A stretch of 64,000 nucleotides of DNA, taken from contig NZ_PDJG01000001.1 of assembly GCF_002564005.1 (NCBI RefSeq), positions 1,178,001 to 1,242,000 of the forward strand, in the 5' to 3' direction. The stretch comes from Sanguibacter antarcticus. Lineage in GTDB: Bacteria; Actinomycetota; Actinomycetes; Actinomycetales; Cellulomonadaceae. Of the stretch, positions 32,367 through 41,504 are shown piece by piece. The translations under genes were made by a program, and so were the position numbers. The notes beneath the pieces were generated by a model. It saw nothing but the letters and a program-made list of their open reading frames with translations. It searched no databases and was not told where the DNA came from. How positions within the stretch are numbered: the stretch's first letter is position 1; each line of letters begins with the position of its first letter.

Positions 32367-33764
32367 TCAGGCCTCAGAGAGCCCGTCCGCGCTGATCGTG
32401 GCCCCAGAAGGCACCGTCGACGGCGCACCCGTGTCAGACAGCACAGCGTCCCCCACAGCCGTCACGCCAGCCTCGAACGTCCAGTCCCCAGCCACGCTCA
32501 GCGATGAAGTCGCAACGAGCGAGGGCGCCCCCGCCGAGAACCGCGCATCGAACGTCCCGATCGTCTTGTAGAACCTCGAGTCCAGATCAACGAGCGGCGC
32601 CTCGACCACAGCACGCAGCAGGTAGTCCTCCCCCAGCTCGTACACGTCGCTGCGCAGCACCAGCAGGTCGTTCGTCGTCTTCACCGGCAAGAACCGCGAC
32701 CGGTCCACCTCGAGCACCACAGCGCCCTCGAACACCTCGATCGCCGCGCCCATCGCCGACTCGATCTGGATCACCGGCGTCGACGACGCATCCGCCGGGT
32801 CCACCGTCTTCGAGTTCTTGATGAGCGGCAGCTGCAGCACGCCGTTCGTCCGGTCGAGCTCGGTCGTCAACGCCTCGAGATCGAACCACAAGTTGTTCGT
32901 GTTGAAGAACTTGTGCTTCGAGATGTCCGCCGCAGCAGCCGCATCCTCGTCGAGCGTCTGCGCCGTCTCTCGCAGCACGATCCTGCCGTCGCTCTTGCGC
33001 ACCACCTGGTGACCGCCCTTGCGGTCCGCCGGCGTCCGCACAGCCACCTCGGCACCGAACGGCGCCCCCGAAGACGCAAACCACCCCGCAACGGCCGCGT
33101 CCGGAGACGCACCGAGGTTGTCAGAGTTCGACACGTGCACATACCGGAAGCCCTGCGCCACAAGATCCTTGAGCACCCCCGACGTCTGGAGCGCCGTGTA
33201 CAGGTCACCGTGCCCAGGCGGGCACCACTCCAGCGTCGGGTCCGCCTCCCACGTCACCGGCGAGAGGTCGTCCGCCCGCAGCTTGGGCTCACGGTTCTGC
33301 AAGAAGTCCAGCGGCACGCCCTCGACCGCCACGTCCGGGTGCTTCGCGAGCGCCGCCAACGTGTCGTCCTGCGTGCGGAAGCTGTTCATGAAGATCAGCG
33401 GCAGGCGCGCCCCGGACGTCTCCCGAGCGTGCCGCACCTGGCCCACGATGATGTCGAGGAACGACTCCTCGCCCCGCACCGTGAGCAACGACTTCGCCTT
33501 GTCCATGCCCATCGACGTACCGAGGCCACCGTTGAGCTTGATGATCGCCGTCAGAGCGAGCGCATCACGCCCGACCTCCTCCGGGATCTCCAAATCCTCC
33601 TGGCGATCGACGTCCACCAACGGATCCACGTCGCACTCACGGATCACGCCGGTCTCACCAGACTCGAGAAGTCCGTAGAAGTGGGAGAAGACGTCGATCG
33701 CGGTGGGGTGCACTCCCCCGTCACGCATCTTCTGCTGGGCCTGAGACAGTCCTGGAGCAGTCAT
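32367..33764 (-). CDS. UTP-glucose-1-phosphate uridylyltransferase (eukaryotic-type UGPase)
   Basis: This 465-residue enzyme makes UDP-glucose from UTP and glucose 1-phosphate. It has the eukaryote-like UGPase pattern, not the short bacterial GalU pattern: IIKLNGGLGTSMGMDKAKSL is the nucleotide-binding loop, LIFMNSFRT and EWCPPGHGDLYTAL bind substrate, and FNTNNLWFDL is conserved. This longer form is usual in Micrococcales and Bifidobacteria. UDP-glucose feeds glycogen, trehalose and cell-envelope sugars. It follows der on the same strand with 26 bp between them, so it may share that transcript. Confidence 0.92.
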   Translation of the reverse strand: MTAPGLSQAQQKMRDGGVHPTAIDVFSHFYGLLESGETGVIRECDVDPLVDVDRQEDLEIPEEVGRDALALTAIIKLNGGLGTSMGMDKAKSLLTVRGEESFLDIIVGQVRHARETSGARLPLIFMNSFRTQDDTLAALAKHPDVAVEGVPLDFLQNREPKLRADDLSPVTWEADPTLEWCPPGHGDLYTALQTSGVLKDLVAQGFRYVHVSNSDNLGASPDAAVAGWFASSGAPFGAEVAVRTPADRKGGHQVVRKSDGRIVLRETAQTLDEDAAAAADISKHKFFNTNNLWFDLEALTTELDRTNGVLQLPLIKNSKTVDPADASSTPVIQIESAMGAAIEVFEGAVVLEVDRSRFLPVKTTNDLLVLRSDVYELGEDYLLRAVVEAPLVDLDSRFYKTIGTFDARFSAGAPSLVATSSLSVAGDWTFEAGVTAVGDAVLSDTGAPSTVPSGATISADGLSEA

Positions 33765-33790
33765 GCTCCGATGCTAGTGAATACCTTCGG

Positions 33791-35341
33791 TCAGCGCTTG
33801 CGCTTCTCTCGGACACGCACCGAGATCGAGATCGGCGAGCCCTCGAAACCGAACGTCTCGCGCAAGCGTCTCTCGATGAAACGGCGGTAGCCCGCCTCGA
33901 GGAACCCGGTCGAGAAGATGACGAAGCGCGGCGGGCGTGTCGAGGCCTGCGTCGCGAAGAGGATGCGCGGCTGCTTGCCACCGCGCAGCGGGTGCGGGTG
34001 CGCGGCCACGAGCTCACCGAGGAACGAGTTGAGCTTGCCGGTCGAGATGCGGGTGTCCCACGACTCCAACGACCGCTCGAGCGCAGGCACGAGGCGGTCC
34101 ATGTGCCACCCCGTCATCGCCGAGATGTTCACCCGCGGCGCCCACTGGACCTGCACGAGCTCCTTCTCGATCTCGCGCTCCAGGTACGGGCGGCGGTCCT
34201 CGTCCATGAGGTCCCACTTGTTGTACGCGATGACCACGGCGCGGCCAGACTCGATCACCTGCGAGATGACGCGCGTGTCCTGCTCCGTGAGCGAGACGCT
34301 CGCGTCGAGGAGCACCACGGCCACCTCAGCCTTCTCGATCGCTGCCTGCGTGCGCAGCGAGGCGTAGAAGTCGGCGCCCTGCGTCTGGTGCACCCGACGA
34401 CGGATGCCGGCGGTGTCGACGAAGGTCCACGGCTTGCCCTTGAGCACGATGAGCTCGTCGACCGGGTCGCGCGTGGTCCCCGCGGTCGAGTCGACGACGA
34501 CCCGCTCCGAGCCGGCCACCTTGTTGAGGAGCGACGACTTGCCGACGTTCGGACGCCCGACGAGCGCGACACGACGCGGACCCTGCTGGATCGCGACACC
34601 GTGCTCCGACGTGGTCGGCAGCGCCTTCATGGCGGCCTCGAGGAGGTCGCCGGTGCCACGGCCGTGCAGTGCGGAGACCGGGTACGGCTCGCCGAGACCG
34701 AGGCTCCACAGCTCAGAAGCGTCTGCCTCTGCGCGCGGCCCGTCGACCTTGTTGGCGCACAGCACCACGGGCTTGCCGGACTTGCGGAGGAGCTTGACGA
34801 CCTTCTCGTCCGTGGCGGTGGGGCCTACGGTCGCGTCGACGACGAACATGATCGCGTCAGCGAGACCGATCGCGATCTCAGACTGCTCGGCCACACGGGC
34901 GTCGAGCCCACGGGCGTCGACCTCCCAGCCGCCGGTGTCGACGACCATGAAGTTGCGGCCACCCCACTCGGCCGGGTAGCTCACCCGGTCGCGCGTGACG
35001 CCAGGCTTGTCCTCGACGACCGCCTCGCGGCGGCCGATGATGCGGTTGACGAGCGTCGACTTGCCGACGTTCGGGCGTCCCACGACAGCCAGAACAGGCA
35101 GCGGCGCCATCGAGGCAGCACGCGCGAGGGCGTCAGGGTCGCCAGCGAGCAGGGCGTGGTCGTCGTCCGCGAGCTCGTAGTCGGACAGGCCGGCCAGCAG
35201 CGCCCGCTCACGACCCGCGTCGGAGTCGTCGTCGCCGGAAGCGTCCGTGGCGGAACCGTCCTGGTCTTCGATCGGGAGGTCCGTGGTGGGCTGCGCTTCT
35301 GCGACGACGTCTTCGGTGTGGTTGTGCTCAGGCGTACTCAT
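33791..35341 (-). CDS. der: Ribosome assembly GTPase Der (EngA)
   Basis: This 516-residue protein has tandem GTPase domains. An acidic N-terminal extension of about 75 residues is followed by the first G domain ([30 protein letters not shown]) and the second ([32 protein letters not shown]). The last 80 residues form the KH-like domain, ending in basic KKRKR-type sequence. Der binds the 50S subunit and is needed for its maturation. The extended N-terminus is a known actinobacterial trait. It lies at the end of the xerD-to-plsC cluster. Confidence 0.95.
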   Translation of the reverse strand: MSTPEHNHTEDVVAEAQPTTDLPIEDQDGSATDASGDDDSDAGRERALLAGLSDYELADDDHALLAGDPDALARAASMAPLPVLAVVGRPNVGKSTLVNRIIGRREAVVEDKPGVTRDRVSYPAEWGGRNFMVVDTGGWEVDARGLDARVAEQSEIAIGLADAIMFVVDATVGPTATDEKVVKLLRKSGKPVVLCANKVDGPRAEADASELWSLGLGEPYPVSALHGRGTGDLLEAAMKALPTTSEHGVAIQQGPRRVALVGRPNVGKSSLLNKVAGSERVVVDSTAGTTRDPVDELIVLKGKPWTFVDTAGIRRRVHQTQGADFYASLRTQAAIEKAEVAVVLLDASVSLTEQDTRVISQVIESGRAVVIAYNKWDLMDEDRRPYLEREIEKELVQVQWAPRVNISAMTGWHMDRLVPALERSLESWDTRISTGKLNSFLGELVAAHPHPLRGGKQPRILFATQASTRPPRFVIFSTGFLEAGYRRFIERRLRETFGFEGSPISISVRVREKRKR

Positions 35342-35386
35342 GGTCCCATTGTCCCAGCAACAGGGCCCCTTCACGAACACACGCGC

Positions 35387-36079
35387 TCAGACGACGGCGT
35401 CCTGCTCCGGGCCGTCCGCAGGGAGCGCGATCCCCGTGCGTGCGACCGCCTCGACCACGAGCGACGAGAGCGCCTCCCGGATCTGCACGTTGGCTTCCTC
35501 GAGCGCCACCTTGCCGCTGGTCCCGGGCCTGCGCTCGACGAGGAACGGCTCGCCGAACTCAACATGGATCCGGTGCCGGAACCTCGGCAGGGCGCTGACC
35601 TTCTGGCCCGTGCTGCGCGTGCCGAGGACCGCGACCGGCACCACCTGCGCCTTGCCGTTGAGCGCGAGCCACGCGACCCCCGCGTGCCCGGTCGACACGT
35701 CACCGCGGCCCCGGTTGCCCTCCGGGAAGATGCCGAGCCCGCCACCGCGGCGCAGGACGCCGATGCCGGCCGCGAGCGCGGAGCGCCCACCGTCCTGATC
35801 GACAGAGATCTGGCCCGCGGCGTGCAGGAAGGTCCCGACGGCCCCGGTGAACATCGACTCCTTGACGAGCATGTGCACGGGGCGCGGGGAGACGCCGACG
35901 ACGACGGGTCCGTCCATGAGGCCGGTGTGGTTGGCCGCGAGGATGAAGGGTCCGTCGGTGGGGACGTTCGACCGTCCGACCGCGCGGGTGTTCCACACGA
36001 TGCGGGCGAGGAACACTCCGACCCAGCGTGCCCAGGCGGCGCCGCGGGGTCCGGGCACGGTGGGCGGGGCGGCGCTCAT
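35387..36079 (-). CDS. plsC: 1-acyl-sn-glycerol-3-phosphate acyltransferase
   Basis: This 230-residue membrane-associated acyltransferase transfers an acyl chain to lysophosphatidic acid in phospholipid synthesis. The catalytic N-H-T-G-L-M-D (H-x4-D type) is at about residue 50 and the phosphate-binding block is IFPEGNRGRGD. The start ATG overlaps the cmk stop as ATGA, so the two are translationally coupled. It is followed by der, an order kept in many Actinobacteria. A GNRG sequence replaces the usual GTRS, which is normal in this subgroup. Confidence 0.9.
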   Translation of the reverse strand: MSAAPPTVPGPRGAAWARWVGVFLARIVWNTRAVGRSNVPTDGPFILAANHTGLMDGPVVVGVSPRPVHMLVKESMFTGAVGTFLHAAGQISVDQDGGRSALAAGIGVLRRGGGLGIFPEGNRGRGDVSTGHAGVAWLALNGKAQVVPVAVLGTRSTGQKVSALPRFRHRIHVEFGEPFLVERRPGTSGKVALEEANVQIREALSSLVVEAVARTGIALPADGPEQDAVV

Positions 36080-36777
36080 GCGCTCGCACCGACAACGCGC
36101 TGGACGACGCTGAGGACGGCCTGGACCGTCTGCTCGAGGTCGAGGTCGGAGGAGTCGATGGTCACGACCCCGTCGGCGGCGACGTGGAACTGCGAGACGG
36201 TCGAGTCGTCGGCGTCGCGGCGCAGGACCTGGTCGCGGGTCGCGTCGACCGAGGCCGCGTCGTCGGTCCCGTGGACGTCGCGGGCGCGGCGCGCGAGCCG
36301 GGCGTCCTCGCTCGCGACGAGGAGGATGCGCACGTCGGCGTCCGGCGCGACGACGGTGGTGATGTCGCGTCCTTCCGCGACGACGCCCTGACCGCCGGAG
36401 AACCCGCCGACGGCCTCGCCGGCGATGACGGCGCGCTGGCGGGCCTGGAGCTCGGCGCGCACGACGAGGTTCGTCGCGACGGCGCTGACCGCTGTGGAGA
36501 TCGCCGAGTCGCGGATCGCGTCGGCGACGTCCACGCCGTCGACGTGGACGGTCGGCGCCTGCGGGTCCGTCACCATGACGAGCGGGATGTGTTCGACGAG
36601 GCCGGCGACCCCGGGCTGGTCGTCGAGGTCCATCCCGTTGCGCACGCACCACCACGTGGCTGCGCGGTACATCGCCCCCGTGTCGAGGTACGCGAGGCCG
36701 AGCCTGCGCGCCACCTCCCGGGAGACGCTCGACTTGCCCGAGCCGGACGGCCCGTCGATGGCGATCGTGAGGCTCAC
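36076..36777 (-). CDS. cmk: Cytidylate kinase
   Basis: This 233-residue enzyme phosphorylates CMP and dCMP. The P-loop is IDGPSGSGKSSVS near the N-terminus, LAYLDTGAMYRAATWW is the family signature, and VAEGRDITTVVAPDADVRILL binds the nucleotide. The GTG start overlaps the preceding aroH stop as GTGA. Its own stop overlaps plsC. It supplies dCTP and CTP for DNA and lipid precursor synthesis. Confidence 0.95.
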   Translation of the reverse strand: MSLTIAIDGPSGSGKSSVSREVARRLGLAYLDTGAMYRAATWWCVRNGMDLDDQPGVAGLVEHIPLVMVTDPQAPTVHVDGVDVADAIRDSAISTAVSAVATNLVVRAELQARQRAVIAGEAVGGFSGGQGVVAEGRDITTVVAPDADVRILLVASEDARLARRARDVHGTDDAASVDATRDQVLRRDADDSTVSQFHVAADGVVTIDSSDLDLEQTVQAVLSVVQRVVGASA

Positions 36778-37136
36778 TGCGCCAGGTCCTTTCGTAGTGC
36801 GGTCGCGCCGTGCAGGTAGACGTGCCGGACGTCCGCGCGCGGCACCTCGAGGTTCGCGTGCGCCATGAGGCGCACCACCCGGGGCAGCGCGGTCGGTACG
36901 GCGATCTCCGTGGCGCACATGAGCGGGACGTCCCCGAGGCCCATCTCGCGCGCCGCAGCGGCGGGAAAGTCCGAGACGAGGTCCGGGGTGCACGTGAAGA
37001 TGATCGAGATGAGCGACTCGGTGTCGACGTCGTTCGCGCGCAGCACCTCGCGCACGAGCTCGGTCGTCCGTGCGAAGAGGTGCTCGCGCTCGTCCGAGTC
37101 GAGCTGCGTGGCGCCACGGATGGCGCGCACGGTCAT
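36774..37136 (-). CDS. aroH: Chorismate mutase, AroH type
   Basis: This 120-residue monofunctional enzyme converts chorismate to prephenate for phenylalanine and tyrosine. MTVRAIRGATQLDSDERE is the typical AroH start, with the active-site Arg in IRGAT. Further conserved blocks are SIIFTCTPDL, FPAAAAREMG and RHVYLHGA. The ATG chosen gives the normal length; a longer frame upstream has low-complexity sequence. It lies between rluB and cmk, a placement seen in many Gram-positives. Confidence 0.92.
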   Translation of the reverse strand: MTVRAIRGATQLDSDEREHLFARTTELVREVLRANDVDTESLISIIFTCTPDLVSDFPAAAAREMGLGDVPLMCATEIAVPTALPRVVRLMAHANLEVPRADVRHVYLHGATALRKDLAQ

Positions 37137-37173
37137 GACCGGCCCGCCCTCGGGTCGGCCACGCGCCGCACGG

Positions 37174-37965
37174 TCACAGCCCGACGTCGGCCATGAGCGT
37201 GCCGAGCTCGGTCTGGCCGAGCACACGCACACGACCCGGACGCAGGTCGCCGAGGCGCACCGGCCCGATCTTCGTGCGGACCAGCTGGGTCACGGGGTGG
37301 CCCACCTCGTCGAACATCCGGCGGACGATGCGGTTGCGGCCCGCGTGCAGCTCGACCTCGACGAGGCTCGACTGCGGGTTCGTGTCGACGACCTTGTAGC
37401 GGTCGACCTTCGCGGTGCCGTCCTCGAGCTCGATGCCGTGGAGCATCGCGTTGGCGACGGTCCCGGTCACGCGACCCTGGACGTGCACGAGGTACGTCTT
37501 GGGGATCTCGTACTTCGGGTGCGCCAGACGGTTGGCGAGCTCTCCGTCGTTCGTGAGGATGAGCAGGCCCTCCGACTCCGCGTCGAGGCGACCGACGTGA
37601 AACAGTCGCTCTGGGCGGTCCGCGACGAACTGCGCGAGCGTCGGGCGTCCCTCCGGGTCGTGCATCGTCGAGACGACGCCGAGCGGCTTGTTCAGAGCGA
37701 TCGTCACGAGGGACGTGTCGAGCTGGATCCGCATGCCGTCGACGTGCACGGCGTTCTTCACCGGGTCCACGCGCACGCCGAGCTCGGTCACGAGGACCCC
37801 GTCGACCTCGACACGACCGTTCGTGATGAGGTTCTCGCAGGCACGACGCGACCCTAGGCCGGCCGTCGCGAGCACCTTCTGCAGGCGGACCCCGTCCGGT
37901 ACGTGGACGTCGCGGGGCGCTTGTTGTGGGAGTGCCTTCTTGCGGCCACCACGGGTGTTGCTCAT
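37174..37965 (-). CDS. rluB: 23S rRNA pseudouridine synthase, RluB/RsuA family
   Basis: This 263-residue protein has a basic N-terminus and an S4 RNA-binding domain (VRLQKVLATAGLGSRRACENLI). The catalytic domain has the active Asp in FHVGRLDAESEGLLILTNDG. HAGRNRIVRRMFDEVGHPV is the C-terminal signature. It converts a uridine of 23S rRNA to pseudouridine. The start ATG abuts the scpB stop with no spacing. The rRNA position cannot be told from sequence alone. Confidence 0.92.
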   Translation of the reverse strand: MSNTRGGRKKALPQQAPRDVHVPDGVRLQKVLATAGLGSRRACENLITNGRVEVDGVLVTELGVRVDPVKNAVHVDGMRIQLDTSLVTIALNKPLGVVSTMHDPEGRPTLAQFVADRPERLFHVGRLDAESEGLLILTNDGELANRLAHPKYEIPKTYLVHVQGRVTGTVANAMLHGIELEDGTAKVDRYKVVDTNPQSSLVEVELHAGRNRIVRRMFDEVGHPVTQLVRTKIGPVRLGDLRPGRVRVLGQTELGTLMADVGL

Positions 37966-38694
37966 CTACTTGTCCTCCAGTTCAGGCGCTACGGGTTGCT
38001 CGTGCGCTCCGGCTCCTACCAGTCCTGCCCACCGATCGTCGCGACCACGGGGTCCGACGTCGTCGAGACCGTCCAAGGCGTCGATCTCCGGCAGGTGCGG
38101 CGCGAGCGCGGGCAGCTCGTCGAGCGAAGAAAAGCCCATACGCTCCATGAAGTATCCCGTGGTTCCGTAGAGCAGCGCACCACTCGACGCGTCGGTGCCC
38201 ACCTCGGCGACGAGTCCGCGTGCGCTCAGGGTGCGCACCACGCCGTCGACGTTGACCCCGCGGACGGCCGAGACCTGCCCGCGCGTGACCGGCTGGCGGT
38301 ACGCGATGACGGCGAGCGTCTCGAGCGCGGCCTGGGTCAGACGCGCCGTCTGACCATCTGTGACAAAGCGCGCGACCACGTCCGCGAACGCCGGAGCGCT
38401 GTAGATCCGCCACCCGCCGCCGGCCTCGCGCAGCTCGAAGCCCGCCGGCCGACGGGGCTCGCCCTCCTCGGGCAGCACGGACGGCTCCCCCGGTGGCCGC
38501 CCGGCATACTCCGCCGACAGGGTCCGCAAGCACTCCTCGACCTCGGGGACCGGGACCGCGAGCGCTGTGGCGAGACGCACAACCGAGACCGGCTCGTCCG
38601 TCACCATGAGGACGGCCTCGACCGCAGCCAGCACCCCTCCGGGGAGCGAGCGGACGTCAGGCTCGAGCGCTGCGGCGTCGTCGGCCGTGCTCAT
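37966..38694 (-). CDS. scpB: Segregation and condensation protein ScpB
   Basis: This 242-residue protein has two winged-helix domains. LAAVEAVLMVTDEPVSV starts the first, and LTQAALETLAVIAYRQPVTRGQVSAVRGVNVDGVV is the hallmark of the second. It forms the condensin complex with Smc and ScpA that compacts and separates chromosomes. The start lies 38 bases inside the scpA gene, so the two are co-translated. The long Asp/Gly-rich C-terminal tail is common in Actinobacteria. Confidence 0.95.
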   Translation of the reverse strand: MSTADDAAALEPDVRSLPGGVLAAVEAVLMVTDEPVSVVRLATALAVPVPEVEECLRTLSAEYAGRPPGEPSVLPEEGEPRRPAGFELREAGGGWRIYSAPAFADVVARFVTDGQTARLTQAALETLAVIAYRQPVTRGQVSAVRGVNVDGVVRTLSARGLVAEVGTDASSGALLYGTTGYFMERMGFSSLDELPALAPHLPEIDALDGLDDVGPRGRDDRWAGLVGAGAHEQPVAPELEDK

Positions 38695-39580
38695 CGCTCG
38701 TCTCCTTCGTCGTCGGTGCGGTGGTCGTCGTGCTCTCAGGAGACATCGTGCCAGAGGAGAGGTCCGGCTCGTCGAAGTCGCCCTGGACCTGGACGTCTTC
38801 GACGTCGCCGCCGGTCCAGTGCACGGTGAGGTCTCCGAGCGGTGTCACCTGGTCGAACGACACGACGCCCTCGCGGAAGAGCTCGAGCAGAGCGAGGAAA
38901 CGTGCGACGACCACCATGACGCCGTCGGCGTCGAGGACGAGCGCACGGAAAGACGACGCCCCGCGCGAACGCAACCGCTCGACGATGATCGCAGCCTGGT
39001 CTCGCACGCTCACGAGCGGTGCGTGGAGGTGGCCGACGTCGACGCTGGGCGGTTCCGGGCGCGGCTGGAGCGCACGGGCCGCGAGCGCGGCGAGCTGCTC
39101 CGGCGAGACGGTCCACACGAGCTCGGGAAGCAGTGCTGCGACGTGCGGCTCGAGCGGCGCGATCCGAGGCAGTCCCCGTCCTTGGTCGGCCAGACGCTCG
39201 GCGAACACCCCGGCGAGCTGCTTGTACGCGCGGTACTGCAGGAGCCGGACGAAGAGCAGGTCGCGGGCCTCGAGCAGCTCGAGGTCGTCGGCGTCGTCGA
39301 CGTCACCGGCGGGCAGGAGCCGTGCCGCCTTGAGGTCGAGCAGCGTCGCAGCGACGAGGAGGAACTCGCTCGTCGTGTCGAGGTCGCGCTCGGCGGCCCG
39401 CAGGTAGGAGATGAACTCGTCCGTCACCTGGGCGAGCGCGATCTCGGTGATGTCGAGCTTGTGCTTGGCGATGAGCGAGAGGAGCAGGTCGAACGGCCCT
39501 GAGAAGTTCTCTAGGTGGACCTCGAACTCGCCGTCGAGGGCGCTGTCGGCCGTGCGGCCTGCCTCAGGCCGCGTCGCCAC
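38657..39580 (-). CDS. scpA: Segregation and condensation protein ScpA
   Basis: This 307-residue kleisin subunit bridges the Smc heads. The N-terminal block FEVHLENFSGPFDLLLSLIAKHKLDITEI is diagnostic. The C-terminal winged helix is near FRALVLDADGVMVVVARFLALLELFREGVVSF. A Ser/Thr-rich tail follows. The GTG start overlaps the parA stop by 17 bases and the 3' end overlaps scpB, so the three genes form one tightly packed unit. Confidence 0.93.
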   Translation of the reverse strand: MATRPEAGRTADSALDGEFEVHLENFSGPFDLLLSLIAKHKLDITEIALAQVTDEFISYLRAAERDLDTTSEFLLVAATLLDLKAARLLPAGDVDDADDLELLEARDLLFVRLLQYRAYKQLAGVFAERLADQGRGLPRIAPLEPHVAALLPELVWTVSPEQLAALAARALQPRPEPPSVDVGHLHAPLVSVRDQAAIIVERLRSRGASSFRALVLDADGVMVVVARFLALLELFREGVVSFDQVTPLGDLTVHWTGGDVEDVQVQGDFDEPDLSSGTMSPESTTTTAPTTKETSDEHGRRRRSARA

Positions 39581-40451
39581 GGAAGACGAGCTCGCGTGCG
39601 AGCTGACGGTAGGCCGTCGCGCCCGCGTGCGTCGGGGCGTACGTGGTGATGGGTTCGGCGGCCACCGAGGAGTCCGGGAACTTCACCGTGCGCCCGATGA
39701 CGGTGTGCATGAGGGTCTCGTTGAACGCTTCGAAGACTCGGGCGACGACCTCGCGGGAGTGCAGGGTCCGGTTGTCGTACATCGTCGCGATGATGCCGTC
39801 GACCTCGAGGCGCGGGTTGAGCCGGTCGCGGATCTTCTCGATCGTCTCGACGAGCAGCGCGACGCCGCGCAGCGCGAAGAACTCGCACTCGAGCGGGATG
39901 AGGACGCCGTGGGCGGCGGTGAGCGCGTTGACGGTGAGGAGCCCGAGGCTCGGCTGGCAGTCGACGAGGATGACGTCGTAGTCGTCCGTCACCGGGCGCA
40001 GCACGCGGGAGAGGACGGACTCGCGGGCGACCTCGCCGACGAGCTGCACCTCCGCAGCGGACAGGTCGATGTTGGCGGGCAGCACGTGCAGCCCGGAGAT
40101 GCGGGTCGGCACGATCGTCGCGTGGATGTCGGCGTCGCGCTCCATGAGGAGGTTGTAGATCGTCTGGTCGAGCTCGTGCGGGTTGACCCCGAGACCGACC
40201 GAGGCCGCGCCCTGGGGGTCGAAGTCGACGATGAGGACGCGGCGACCGTACTCCGCGAGGCTGGCACCGAGGTTGATGGTCGTGGTCGTCTTGCCCACGC
40301 CACCCTTCTGGTTGCACATCGCGATGATCCGCGCAGGGCCGTGGCTGGTCAGCGGGGCCGGCTCCGGGAAGTCGGGCAGACGGCGCCCGACCGCGTCGAG
40401 CGTCGGGTCTAGCGTCGGTTCGCTGGTGTCGTCCTGGGCCTGGCTGGTCAC
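39564..40451 (-). CDS. ParA-family chromosome partitioning ATPase
   Basis: This 295-residue protein has a deviant Walker A motif (NQKGGVGKTTTTINLGASLA), Walker A' (VLIVDFDPQGAASVGLG) and Walker B (YDVILVDCQPSLGLLTVNAL). It belongs to the second ParA/Soj paralogue that lies beside scpA in Actinobacteria (as in mycobacterial Rv1708), not to the origin-proximal parAB pair, since no parB follows. It probably acts in DNA positioning with the condensin genes it overlaps. Confidence 0.9.
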   Translation of the reverse strand: MTSQAQDDTSEPTLDPTLDAVGRRLPDFPEPAPLTSHGPARIIAMCNQKGGVGKTTTTINLGASLAEYGRRVLIVDFDPQGAASVGLGVNPHELDQTIYNLLMERDADIHATIVPTRISGLHVLPANIDLSAAEVQLVGEVARESVLSRVLRPVTDDYDVILVDCQPSLGLLTVNALTAAHGVLIPLECEFFALRGVALLVETIEKIRDRLNPRLEVDGIIATMYDNRTLHSREVVARVFEAFNETLMHTVIGRTVKFPDSSVAAEPITTYAPTHAGATAYRQLARELVFRGDAA

Positions 40452-40534
40452 GCGATCACGCTACCCCAGGGCACCCGCGCGGTCGCTGAAGCGCGCCGTC
40501 GCATGTCGTGCGTGCCTGCCGCGGTGCGACTGGC

Positions 40535-41491
40535 TCAGCCGAGCGCCCTGGGGTGCGACTGGATGTACACCTCGCGCAGCGCGTCCGCGGTCACCATCGT
40601 GTAGATCTGCGTCGTGGTGACCGAGGCATGCCCGAGGAGCTCTTGGACCACCCGCACGTCAGCGCCACCGGAGAGCAGGTGGGTCGCGAACGAGTGCCGC
40701 AGGGTGTGCGGGGAGACGTGGGCCGCGCCGGGCAGCTTCGCGCGCTCGGCGGACGTCCGCAGGACAGCCCATGCGCTCTGCCTGCTCAGACGGTTGCCGC
40801 GCGTGTTGAGAAAGATCGCGGGCGTCCCGCGACCGGTCGATACGAGGGCAGGTCGAGCCAGCACGAGATATGCCTCGACGGCGTCGACCGCGTAGGTCCC
40901 GACGGGCACGACGCGCTCCTTGCTGCCCTTGCCGAAGAGCCGCACGGACGCGGTGCCCCGCGTGAGGTCGAGGTCGTCGACGTCGAGGTTCACAGCCTCG
41001 GAGATACGCGCGCCCGTGGAGTAGAGGAGCTCGAGCAGCGCACGGTCGCGCAGCGGGCCCGGGCCCTCGCCTGCGCCCGCTGCCTCGAGGAGCAGCTCGA
41101 CGTCGTGCGTCGAGATCGCCTTGGGCAGGCGCTTGGGCCTGCTGGGGGGACGGATCCCGAGAGCCGGGTTCGAGGTCGTCAGTCGCTCCTCGACACAGAA
41201 CTTGTGCCACCCGCGCAGCGCCGCCAGGCTCCGCGCGGTCGACCCGGGAGCAAGGACGGCGCCACCGTCGGTGCCGGTGCGCAGCGCCTCGACGAACAGC
41301 TCGACGTCGCTCGTCTGAACCTCGGCGAGGTCGGTCTGGGTGGCGTCGAGGAACAGGACGTAGCGCGTGAGGTCCCGCCGGTACGCGGCCACCGTGTTCG
41401 GCGAGCTTCCTCGCTCGATTGCCAGGTGGTCGAGGTAGCCCTGGAGCGCACGACCCGCAGCGCTCTCTGAGACCGCAGCCGTCATAGCCAC
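40535..41491 (-). CDS. xerD: Site-specific tyrosine recombinase XerD
   Basis: This 318-residue protein has a SAM-like N-terminal domain ([26 protein letters not shown]) and a catalytic domain. The active residues are Arg in [12 protein letters not shown], Lys in [25 protein letters not shown], His in [12 protein letters not shown] and Tyr in the last. With XerC it resolves chromosome dimers at dif. The chromosomal cluster (xerD-parA-scpAB) and full set of residues separate it from phage integrases. GTG 41491 was preferred to ATG 41485 because of AGGAA placement. Confidence 0.93.
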   Translation of the reverse strand: MAMTAAVSESAAGRALQGYLDHLAIERGSSPNTVAAYRRDLTRYVLFLDATQTDLAEVQTSDVELFVEALRTGTDGGAVLAPGSTARSLAALRGWHKFCVEERLTTSNPALGIRPPSRPKRLPKAISTHDVELLLEAAGAGEGPGPLRDRALLELLYSTGARISEAVNLDVDDLDLTRGTASVRLFGKGSKERVVPVGTYAVDAVEAYLVLARPALVSTGRGTPAIFLNTRGNRLSRQSAWAVLRTSAERAKLPGAAHVSPHTLRHSFATHLLSGGADVRVVQELLGHASVTTTQIYTMVTADALREVYIQSHPRALG

Positions 41492-41504
41492 CGCCGTTCC
41501 TGAC

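Noticed and set aside
40535..41491. Tyrosine recombinase as a phage or island integrase
   Set aside because: It lies in the conserved xerD-parA-scpA-scpB cluster and has the length and motifs of XerD, so it is a housekeeping gene and not linked to the mobile region.
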